Assembly (NCBI GenBank): GCA_000335715.1
Contig: AMYZ01000002.1
Location: forward strand, 124,001-188,000
DNA from: a beta proteobacterium L13
GTDB lineage: Bacteria > Pseudomonadota > Gammaproteobacteria > Burkholderiales > Chromobacteriaceae
Length of the DNA stretch: 64,000 nt
Direction of reading: 5' to 3'
This document shows, piece by piece, positions 57,225 through 64,000 of this stretch. The notes below the pieces were generated by a model, which saw only the letters and a program-made list of their open reading frames with translations, searched no databases and had not been told where the DNA came from. Both the position numbers and the translations under genes were made by a program. How positions within the stretch are numbered: the stretch's first letter is position 1; each line of letters starts with the position of its first letter.

Positions 57225-57419
57225 CGACAAGGCTTGCAAAGAAATTAACGCTACTATTCTGCGGCTTTTTACCCGGCAGTGCTTGCGCTATCAGGCAGGC
57301 ATTTGATCTGCGGCCAACTTCTTATCCATGCCCGCGCTCGATCTCGCCAGTCAATCGATAAATGGCTGGGGTGAAATACACCAATCATCGTGCTTTTCAG
57401 GGTGTGTCATGCCGCAAGT

Positions 57420-57460
57420 AAAAGGGCCGGCGCATGCTAATAACGGCAGGCCGGCCCTTG
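57420..57460 (-). terminator. Terminator after the DUF3422 gene
   Basis: On the minus strand AAGGGCCGGC and its complement around an 18-base loop, then a run of T (CCCTTTTAC). The 235-base gap 57240-57474 also holds a motif copy (TGCGGCCAACTT at 57309). Confidence 0.75.
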
Positions 57461-57474
57461 GTGTCAGCATCTGC

Positions 57475-58761
57475 CTAGCCGTGGTGTAATGTCTTTTTTA
57501 CGCGACGCATGCCCAGCCACACCAGCAAGGCCACCAGTGGAATGGCCAGGCCGGTGAGCAACTCGACATCCAGATGCAAGCCTGTGGCCTTGCCCGCCTT
57601 GAACAGATAACCCAGCAAGCCCACTGCGTAGTACGTCAGCACACCGACCGACAAACCTTCTACCGTTTCCTGCAACCTCAGCTGCAGCTCGGCACGGCGG
57701 TCCATGCTGGCGAGCAAGGCGCGGTTTTGCGCCTCGTGCACCACCTCTACCCGGGTACGCAATAGCGCCGTACTGCGCTGCAGGCGGGCCATCAGCCGCT
57801 CTTGCCGCTGTGCGGCGGTTTCACAGGTTTCCATGGCGGGGGCCAGGCGGCGTTCCATGAATTCGTAAAACGGCTGCAGGCCGGATAGCCGCGTTTCACG
57901 CAGCTCGGCAATACGCCGGGCTACCAGCTTGTAGTAGGCACGGGCAGCAGCAAAGCGGTACTGGCTTTGCGCGATCAGCTGCTCGCCCTGGGCGGACAGG
58001 TCGGTAAGCTCGTCCAGCATGGCGGCGTCGTGTGCGCTTTGCTCTGCCATATGCAGGGTGACGCTGCGCAGCCGGGTACCCAGGCGGTCCAGCTCGCGCA
58101 TCTGGCGTTTGGCCTCGGGTAGCGCCAGCAGGGCCAGCAGGCGGTAGGTTTCCATTTCGAACAGGCGCTGCATCATGCGGCCGGACTGCGACGGCCCCAT
58201 GGCGCGGTCGATCACCACGTAGCGGCTAAAGCCTTCTGCCAGCCGCGGGTCCGGGTGCAGGCGCAGGTCGGTGTAGGCTACGCCGTTACCATCGCCGATT
58301 TCGGCACCGATCAGCTCCTGGCCGCCAAACCAGCGCTGGGCAATCTCCGGCGCAGGGGCTTCTTGCGACGCCGGCAAGAGCACGGCATGCATGGCCACCA
58401 TCACCGCCCCTGGCAGGCTACCCAGCCAGTCTGCCGGCAGACGGTCCAGCGCGGTGCGCTCGAATGGCTCGACAAAATCGCCACCCAGCACAAAGGTGTA
58501 GCGGGCAAATTCGGTATGCAAGGCCCAGCGGATAGTGAGGTCACCGGCCACACCGGTGTAGTGCATCTGGCCGTCGTCCGGCTGCGGCAGGCCCATGCGC
58601 TGCAGCAAATCCTGCAAGGCGCTGCGCTGCGGCGCTTCGGCTTCGTCAAAAAAAAGCGTGAGCGTGGTCAGCCGGGCCGGTGACGGTATGGCAATCGGCG
58701 GGCGCGCGTGCGCCTCGTCGTTCAGGCTGCGGCGAAGGGGGTGCGTATTGAGCGTGATCAT
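57475..58761 (-). CDS. DUF3422 family membrane protein
   Basis: A 428-residue protein. The N-terminal soluble part starts with HPLRRSLNDEAHARPP, the family hallmark, and includes YTFVLGGDFVEPFERTAL. A long helical central region follows (about 215-355), then two C-terminal helices (GLSVGVLTYYAVGLLGYLF; LLTGLAIPLVALLVWLGM), the last followed by a basic tail. The layout recalls MglA/CorA-like two-helix membrane proteins, but no transport role is proven. ATG 58761 lacks a clear ribosome binding site. Confidence 0.82.
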   Translation of the reverse strand: MITLNTHPLRRSLNDEAHARPPIAIPSPARLTTLTLFFDEAEAPQRSALQDLLQRMGLPQPDDGQMHYTGVAGDLTIRWALHTEFARYTFVLGGDFVEPFERTALDRLPADWLGSLPGAVMVAMHAVLLPASQEAPAPEIAQRWFGGQELIGAEIGDGNGVAYTDLRLHPDPRLAEGFSRYVVIDRAMGPSQSGRMMQRLFEMETYRLLALLALPEAKRQMRELDRLGTRLRSVTLHMAEQSAHDAAMLDELTDLSAQGEQLIAQSQYRFAAARAYYKLVARRIAELRETRLSGLQPFYEFMERRLAPAMETCETAAQRQERLMARLQRSTALLRTRVEVVHEAQNRALLASMDRRAELQLRLQETVEGLSVGVLTYYAVGLLGYLFKAGKATGLHLDVELLTGLAIPLVALLVWLGMRRVKKTLHHG

Positions 58762-58912
58762 CTGTTTGTGGAATCCCTGATTGCGAAGCTCTGCGGCTTC
58801 TGCAAGGCAGCTTACCTGCTGCCACGCTGGCGGGCTAGCCAGGCCACACAATGCGGCGCCGCCCGGGGCTATACCATGCAAGGATCACGCCAGGGTAAGC
58901 GGCCATGGCCTG

Positions 58913-58925
58913 AAGGTTGGCCGCA
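58913..58925 (-). repeat. Exact copy of the 13-mer repeat AAGGTTGGCCGCA
   Basis: Intergenic, between the DciA-like gene stop (58933) and the DUF3422 start. Confidence 0.85.
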
Positions 58926-58932
58926 ACAGGCG

Positions 58933-59373
58933 TCAGGAGGTTTTGTCGCTGCCGCGATGGTGGCGCAGCAGCGTGCCCAGCGCTTCTTTCACCACCGGGT
59001 TGCGGATCTCGCCAGCCGCACGGGCAAAGGCGTCCAGCCCGGCATCTGATAGCTGGAACGATTTGCTGCGCACCGGTTTGGGCGGGGTGGGCAATACCTT
59101 CACGCGCAGGGTCTGCACCGGGTAGCCCTGGCGGGTCAGCGGCGCTACCACGCTATTACCCAGCATGCGCAGGCGTGCCGCTACCGTACTGTTGTGCGCA
59201 TACACCACCAGCTCGCCATCGCGAAAGCACGCTACCTGGCAATGCTGGCCCAGCATGCCGGGCAGCAGGCGCTTGAAGGCACGGTCTAGCTGCAAGATGG
59301 CTTGCGCGGCGGCGGTAAGGTCAGCCAGGCGCGCGTCGCGCTTGCTGAACTGGCTCAGTGGCTGGCTGCTCAT
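58933..59373 (-). CDS. DciA-like protein (DUF721)
   Basis: A 146-residue protein with the DUF721 core: LLPGMLGQHCQVACFRDGELVVYAHNSTVAARLRMLGNSVV, a KH-like fold with the conserved hydrophobic-x-x-x-W/L pattern. DciA loads the replicative helicase in bacteria that lack DnaC; this is the expected role in betaproteobacteria, by inference. Proximity to secA is common in the class, although here a phoD gene lies between them. The basic C-terminal tail may bind DNA. Confidence 0.82.
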   Translation of the reverse strand: MSSQPLSQFSKRDARLADLTAAAQAILQLDRAFKRLLPGMLGQHCQVACFRDGELVVYAHNSTVAARLRMLGNSVVAPLTRQGYPVQTLRVKVLPTPPKPVRSKSFQLSDAGLDAFARAAGEIRNPVVKEALGTLLRHHRGSDKTS

Positions 59374-59437
59374 GGCAAAAGGGCAAAAAATGGGATGGAT
59401 GCAGAGTGTAGCCCATCTGCCAGCGGGTGACGGCCGA

Positions 59438-59465
59438 AAAAATAGCCAGCCCGTACGGGCTGGCT
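59438..59465 (-). terminator. Terminator after the phoD-like gene
   Basis: On the minus strand a perfect 11-bp inverted repeat AGCCAGCCCGT/ACGGGCTGGCT, then ATTTTTT. It lies between the phoD stop and the DciA-like start. Confidence 0.85.
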
Positions 59466-59484
59466 GCAGCGCATGGCTGGTCGC

Positions 59485-61503
59485 TTAAGGCTGGACGGTT
59501 ACCGACGGGCTGCCGGCGACTACCTCCAGCTTGGTGATGCTGCGCGTGGCCGGCAGCGCTGGCGCCGCACCGGCGCTGAGCGTCTTCAGGGTATGGAAGC
59601 TGCAGCTGAGCTTGGCCGGCGTGAGCGTCACCAGGGCGTAGCCCTGGGCGTCGGTATTGGCCACTTTCAGCCAGCTGTTGAAGGTGGTCAGCGTGCTGTT
59701 GAAGGTATTGGTGCGCACCCCGCCCTGCTCGGTGTAAATCAGCGGCTTGGTTTTGCCAAAGCTGGCGCTGCTGTCTACCACGCTCTCGAAATAGCTATAG
59801 AAGGAGTTACTGGAAATACCGGCGGTCACCAGGTCCACCATCACCGGCACCGGGCTGGCCGCGTCGTAGTCGTCCATCACGCTGCCGGCAAAGAAGGCGT
59901 GGATGTCACCGGTCAGCGCCACCACGTTGGCGATGGCATTGTCTTTCAGGTGTTTCATCAGCGCCTTGCGCTCGGCGTTATAGCCGTCCCACTGGTCGGC
60001 ATTCAGCAGGAACACGTCAAAGAACTGGGCGGCCGGCAGCGCGGCGTCCAGCTGCGGCTTGATACCGGCGTCGAATACCGGGCCGCTAACCCCTGCGCCC
60101 CCCAGCACAGCCTTGGTCTGGGTATAGGCAGGTGCGGGCACCTGGGTCGCCTTGTTGGCGCTAGGCACCGCCGCGGCGGCGGTGGTGAGGTCGGTCACCA
60201 GCGCCATCATCAACGCGTTTTGCATTATGGCCAACCCGCCGTTGGCCGCAATCAGGCTTTGCACCATCAGGCCGGCTACCGCATGGGTGCCGTTTACCTG
60301 CATACGCAACAGCGATACCTCGTTACCCCACAGCTTCCAGGTGGTGTTGGCCGCGCTCATCTGGTCTTTCCACCACTGGCGCTGGGTACTGCCCAGAATG
60401 GATACCGGGTCCAGGCTGCCGCTGGCCGCGCTCATTTTCTGGCCCTCTACCGTGGCCAGGGTGGACTTGGGTACAAAGTAGCGGCTGCCGATCTCGCTGC
60501 CGGCACCCAGCTCGGGGATAACGTGGTCGGCGCGGTACAGGCGCTGGTCGGTCATCACCAGCGTAGCCAGGTTGCCAAAGCTGAACTTGCGGTAAATCTG
60601 GATATTCTGGAACGACGGGTTGGCCGCATCCAGGCTGACATCAGCCGGCATGTATTCGAACCAGGCCTGGTTGGCGTCGCGGCGGCGGCTGGTCACTTTG
60701 GCGGCGTCCTCGCCGGTGGCGTAGTTCTGGCGGTCTTGCCAGGCGTCGTCGCTGAACTCGTGGTCGTCCCATACGGCAATGATGGGGAATGCCGCGTGCA
60801 GCGCCTGCAGCCGGCTGTCGCTGCGGTAAGTTTTGTACAGCGTGCGGTAGTCGGCCAGCGTATTGGCGTAGGTGGCGCCATCGCTGCGCTTGATGCCGTC
60901 CGGCAGCTTGATCTGGCTGTGGCGGCTTTCTACCTTGCCGGTCTGGAACGCGGCGCCGACGGTTTCGTAGATGTAATCGCCCAGGTGCACGACAAAGTCC
61001 AGGTCTTGCTGCAGCAGCTCGTCAAACGCCGCCCAGTGGTTCACGCTCCAGTCCTGGCAGGAGATAAAGGCAAACTTCAGCTGCGATACCGGCGTACCGG
61101 CGGCGGGGGCCGTCTTGCTGCGGCCAACCTGGCTCACACTGCTGCCGGCGCGGAAGCGGTAGTAGTACGTGGTACCCGGCTGCAGCGCGGTGACCTTATG
61201 CCGCACGGTGTAGTCCCACTGCGCCTGCGCCGTTACCGTCACGCTGTGCAATACGGTGGCAAAGCTCTGGCTGGTGGCGATCTCGATGGTAACCGGGGTG
61301 TCGGCCGCAGCATCGCCCAGGCGTGTCCACAGCACCAGACTGGCCGGCTGCGGGTCGCCCGAGGCCACGCCTTGCGGAAAGCTGTAGCTGCGGGCAGGCT
61401 CGCTGCTACCGCCTCCACCGCTGCCAAAACAGCCGGTCAGGCCCAGGGTGGCGGCAGAGGCCGTCAGGAAACTGCCTGCTTTCAGGAATTGTCTGCGATC
61501 CAT
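59485..61503 (-). CDS. PhoD-family alkaline phosphatase/phosphodiesterase, Tat lipoprotein
   Basis: A 672-residue secreted metallo-phosphoesterase. It has a Tat motif (MDRRQFLK), a hydrophobic stretch and a lipobox LTGC with Cys25, so it is probably lipidated and Tat-exported. The N-terminal fibronectin-like domain (FPQGVASGDP...LWTRLG) is followed by the catalytic region: HLGDYIYE, VWDDHEFSDD, LTGDIHAFFAGSV. Ca/Fe-dependent phosphodiesterase action on phosphate esters is the family role. It lies between the DciA-like gene and secA. ATG 61503; a putative regulatory gap of 257 bases follows. Confidence 0.92.
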   Translation of the reverse strand: MDRRQFLKAGSFLTASAATLGLTGCFGSGGGGSSEPARSYSFPQGVASGDPQPASLVLWTRLGDAAADTPVTIEIATSQSFATVLHSVTVTAQAQWDYTVRHKVTALQPGTTYYYRFRAGSSVSQVGRSKTAPAAGTPVSQLKFAFISCQDWSVNHWAAFDELLQQDLDFVVHLGDYIYETVGAAFQTGKVESRHSQIKLPDGIKRSDGATYANTLADYRTLYKTYRSDSRLQALHAAFPIIAVWDDHEFSDDAWQDRQNYATGEDAAKVTSRRRDANQAWFEYMPADVSLDAANPSFQNIQIYRKFSFGNLATLVMTDQRLYRADHVIPELGAGSEIGSRYFVPKSTLATVEGQKMSAASGSLDPVSILGSTQRQWWKDQMSAANTTWKLWGNEVSLLRMQVNGTHAVAGLMVQSLIAANGGLAIMQNALMMALVTDLTTAAAAVPSANKATQVPAPAYTQTKAVLGGAGVSGPVFDAGIKPQLDAALPAAQFFDVFLLNADQWDGYNAERKALMKHLKDNAIANVVALTGDIHAFFAGSVMDDYDAASPVPVMVDLVTAGISSNSFYSYFESVVDSSASFGKTKPLIYTEQGGVRTNTFNSTLTTFNSWLKVANTDAQGYALVTLTPAKLSCSFHTLKTLSAGAAPALPATRSITKLEVVAGSPSVTVQP

Positions 61504-61707
61504 GTGTTTCTCCTCGTGAGTGTTGTTATCTGTCGTTACAACAGGGCACAGCCAAACAGGCTACCCTTGCTGCATGACATGGCGTTTACGCTCATACGTT
61601 TGTTTAGAGCAATTAACCTAACATCACCAATCAGGCTTCAACACTGTTCCAATGCACAGGCACTTGATACCCGTCAGCAATGCCCCCATTAAAAGAAGGT
61701 TTGCCTG

Positions 61708-61716
61708 TGCTACACT
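61708..61716 (+). promoter_or_regulatory. Possible extended -10 promoter of secA
   Basis: TGC-TACACT resembles an extended -10 (TGN-TATAAT), 44 bases upstream of the secA ATG. No convincing -35 hexamer is seen. The rest of the 257-base gap between phoD and secA shows no gene. Confidence 0.35.
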
Positions 61717-61760
61717 TTTAGCCATTTTTATCGGCCCGCTGGCCGCTGGATGTCCACACG

Positions 61761-64000
61761 ATGATTTCGACGCTTCTCAAGAAAGTATTCGGCAGCCGCA
61801 ATGAACGACTGCTCAAGCAATATCGCCAGGTCGCCAACCGTATCAACGGTATGGAAGACGCCATGAAGGCACTGTCGGACGAACAGCTGGCGGCCAAAAC
61901 CACCGAATTCAAAGAGCGTCACGCCAAAGGCGAAAGCCTGGATGCCCTGCTGCCAGAAGCGTTTGCCGTGTGCCGCGAGGCCTCGCGCCGTGTGTTGAAC
62001 ATGCGCCACTTCGACGTACAGCTGATCGGCGGCATGGTGCTGCACCATGGCAAGATTGCCGAGATGCGTACCGGCGAGGGTAAAACCCTGGTCGGCACCC
62101 TGCCGGTGTACCTGAACGCCATCGCGGGCAAGGGCGTGCACGTGATTACCGTGAACGACTACCTGGCCAGCCGCGACGCCGGCATCATGCAAAAGCTGTA
62201 CAACTTCCTGGGCCTGAGCGTTGGCGTGAACCTGTCGCAAATGCAGCACGACCATAAAAAAATGGCCTACGCCTGCGACATCACCTACGGCACCAACAAC
62301 GAATTCGGCTTTGACTACCTGCGCGACAACATGGTGTTCAGCCTGCACGAGAAAGTGCAGCGCGAGCTGAACTTTGCCGTGGTGGACGAAGTGGATTCCA
62401 TCCTGATCGACGAAGCGCGTACCCCGCTGATCATCTCCGGCCCGGCCGAAGACAACGTGGACATGTACCGCGCCATGAACGCGGTACCGCCGCTGCTGAA
62501 AAAGCAGGAAGCCGAAGACGGCGAAGGCGATTACTGGGTGGACGAAAAGGCGCACAGCGTGCTGCTGTCCGAAGCCGGCCACGAGCACGCCGAAGCCATC
62601 CTCACCCAGATGGGCCTGCTGGCAGAGGGCGACAGCCTGTACTCTGCGGCCAACATCACCCTGATGCACCACCTGAACGCCGCGCTGAAAGCGCACGCGC
62701 TGTTCCACCTGGACCAGCACTACGTGGTACAGGAAGGCGAAGTGGTGATCGTGGACGAATTCACCGGCCGCCTGATGGCCGGCCGCCGCTGGTCCGACGG
62801 CTTGCACCAGGCCGTGGAAGCCAAAGAAGGCGTACAGGTCAACCGCGAAAACCAGACGCTGGCATCCATTACCTTCCAGAACTACTTCCGCCTGTACGGC
62901 AAACTGGCCGGCATGACCGGTACTGCCGATACCGAGGCCTACGAGTTCCAGAACATCTACGCGCTGGAAACCGTGGTGATCCCGACCAACCGCCCGATGA
63001 TCCGCCAGGACCATCAGGACAAGATCTACCGCTCGGCGCGCGAGAAGTACAACGCCATCATCAGCGATATCAAAGACTGCGTCAGCCGCGGCCAACCTGT
63101 GCTGGTAGGCACCACCAGCATTGAAAACTCCGAGCTGATGTCGCAGCTGCTGACCCAGGCCGACATCGCCCACAACGTGCTGAACGCCAAGGAACACGCG
63201 CGCGAAGCCGACATCGTGGTACAAGCCGGCCGCCCGGGCATTGTAACCGTGGCCACCAATATGGCCGGCCGCGGTACCGATATCGTGCTGGGTGGTAACC
63301 CGGAGCCGGAAATCAAGGCCATCCAGGCGGACGACAGCCTGAGCGACGCCGAGAAAGACAGCCGCATCGCCGCCATCCGTGCCGAATGGCAAGTGCGCCA
63401 CGACGCGGTGCTGGCCGCTGGCGGTCTGTACATCATTGGTACCGAGCGCCACGAATCGCGCCGTATCGACAACCAGCTGCGTGGCCGTTCCGGCCGCCAG
63501 GGTGACGCCGGCGCCAGCCGCTTCTACCTGAGCCTGGAAGACCCGCTGCTGCGCATTTTCGCCGGCGACCGCGTGGCCATGATCATGGACAAGCTGAAAA
63601 TGCCGGATGGCGAAGCCATCGAGCACCCGTGGGTATCGCGCTCCATCGAAAACGCCCAGCGCAAGGTAGAAGGCCGTAACTTCGACATCCGCAAACAGCT
63701 GCTGGAATACGATGACGTAGCCAACGACCAGCGCAAAGTGATCTACCAGCAGCGTAACGAAATCCTGGAAGACCAGGACGTGGCCGCCATCATCACCCAC
63801 ATGCGCGAAGGCGTGCTCAGCGACGTGGTCGACCTGCACATGCCGCCGGATTCCATGGAAGAGCAGTGGGATCTGCCAGGGCTGGAGCGCACACTGGAAA
63901 GCGAATTCCAGCTGCAGGCCCCGGTAGCCCAGTGGATACAGGCCGAGCAGTCGCTGGATATCCCCGATATCAAGCAGCGCATTCTGGACCTGGCCGCCGC
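61761..64000 (+). CDS. secA: Preprotein translocase ATPase SecA, 5' part
   Basis: Motor that pushes unfolded preproteins through SecYEG. The first 746 codons are present; the C-terminus, including any zinc-binding tail, lies beyond the window edge. Motifs: [11 protein letters not shown] (Walker A, about 102-112), [46 protein letters not shown] (DEAD), [48 protein letters not shown], and [28 protein letters not shown]. The start [17 protein letters not shown] fits betaproteobacterial SecA. The ribosome binding site is poor. Confidence 0.97.
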   Translation, partial: MISTLLKKVFGSRNERLLKQYRQVANRINGMEDAMKALSDEQLAAKTTEFKERHAKGESLDALLPEAFAVCREASRRVLNMRHFDVQLIGGMVLHHGKIAEMRTGEGKTLVGTLPVYLNAIAGKGVHVITVNDYLASRDAGIMQKLYNFLGLSVGVNLSQMQHDHKKMAYACDITYGTNNEFGFDYLRDNMVFSLHEKVQRELNFAVVDEVDSILIDEARTPLIISGPAEDNVDMYRAMNAVPPLLKKQEAEDGEGDYWVDEKAHSVLLSEAGHEHAEAILTQMGLLAEGDSLYSAANITLMHHLNAALKAHALFHLDQHYVVQEGEVVIVDEFTGRLMAGRRWSDGLHQAVEAKEGVQVNRENQTLASITFQNYFRLYGKLAGMTGTADTEAYEFQNIYALETVVIPTNRPMIRQDHQDKIYRSAREKYNAIISDIKDCVSRGQPVLVGTTSIENSELMSQLLTQADIAHNVLNAKEHAREADIVVQAGRPGIVTVATNMAGRGTDIVLGGNPEPEIKAIQADDSLSDAEKDSRIAAIRAEWQVRHDAVLAAGGLYIIGTERHESRRIDNQLRGRSGRQGDAGASRFYLSLEDPLLRIFAGDRVAMIMDKLKMPDGEAIEHPWVSRSIENAQRKVEGRNFDIRKQLLEYDDVANDQRKVIYQQRNEILEDQDVAAIITHMREGVLSDVVDLHMPPDSMEEQWDLPGLERTLESEFQLQAPVAQWIQAEQSLDIPDIKQRILDLAA

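Noticed and set aside
59473-61692. 739-codon plus-strand open frame opposite the phoD-like gene
   Set aside because: Antisense shadow of a gene with clear Tat, lipobox and metallophosphoesterase motifs on the other strand.

Overview
The window looks like chromosomal DNA of a GC-rich, Gram-negative betaproteobacterium, most likely of the order Neisseriales (Chromobacteriaceae: Chromobacterium, Vogesella, Aquitalea or similar). The assignment rests on the gene order tRNA(Tyr-Gly-Thr)-tuf-tRNA(Trp)-secE-nusG-rplK, on rsmD/ftsY/ftsE/ftsX/rpoH, on type IV pilins next to PglL-type O-oligosaccharyltransferases, on amgK-murU beside lptD-surA-pdxA, and on a DciA-like gene near secA. It is a judgement from gene content; no database was searched. 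There is no prophage, insertion sequence, CRISPR array, rRNA operon or obvious genomic island. Nearly all of it reads as core or lineage-core chromosome.

Layout: 1-2.8 kb (minus) is the translation/secretion operon with four tRNAs, tuf, secE, nusG and the start of rplK. 2.9-3.8 kb holds a ferredoxin and rsmD (minus). 4.0-7.6 kb (plus) holds ftsY, ftsEX and rpoH, with a CIRCE (HrcA) operator in front of rpoH. 7.7-12.4 kb (minus) is a pilus cassette: a sigma-54-type promoter, two tandem type IV pilins, a terminator and two tandem PglL-like glycan ligases. 12.6-16.8 kb (plus) holds bioA, a PilZ protein and proB. 16.9-27.4 kb is one long minus-strand run: amgK-murU-ruvC, DUF4395, a membrane protein, a UbiA-type prenyltransferase, ruvA, an SDR, a NYN/LOTUS protein, ruvB, a class I amidotransferase, a membrane protein and a FeS-type photolyase. 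27.5-36.1 kb (plus) holds lptD-surA-pdxA and a very large FAD/FeS oxidoreductase. 36.2-51.9 kb mixes c-di-GMP genes (EAL, GGDEF), NAD salvage (nadV), small enzymes, phospholipid transport/acylation, RNA modification (RluF-like, TlyA), UspA and a PuuA-type glutamine synthetase. 52.0-61.5 kb holds proA, prpE, a chemoreceptor, DUF3422, a DciA-like gene and a Tat/lipoprotein PhoD. SecA runs off the right edge from 61.76 kb.

The most striking signal is not a gene. A short motif, AAGGTTGGCCGCA / TGCGGCCAACCTT, occurs 13 times as an exact 13-mer. Its 9-base core TTGGCCGCA / TGCGGCCAA occurs about fifty times by eye, where roughly one is expected by chance. It falls in both orientations, in several reading frames, in intergenic gaps and twice as an identical head-to-head palindrome. 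It is nearly absent from the translation genes at the left end. Density, length and placement resemble the DNA uptake sequences of Neisseriaceae, but the sequence is unlike the GCCGTCTGAA family. I propose it as a candidate uptake-type or other genome-wide signal of this lineage.

Other points of interest are the CIRCE box on rpoH, the sigma-54 promoter of the tandem pilins, ruvC, ruvA and ruvB spread through a 6 kb co-directional run, an LplT-PlsC fusion without the acyl-ACP synthetase domain, and a single-disulfide LptD.
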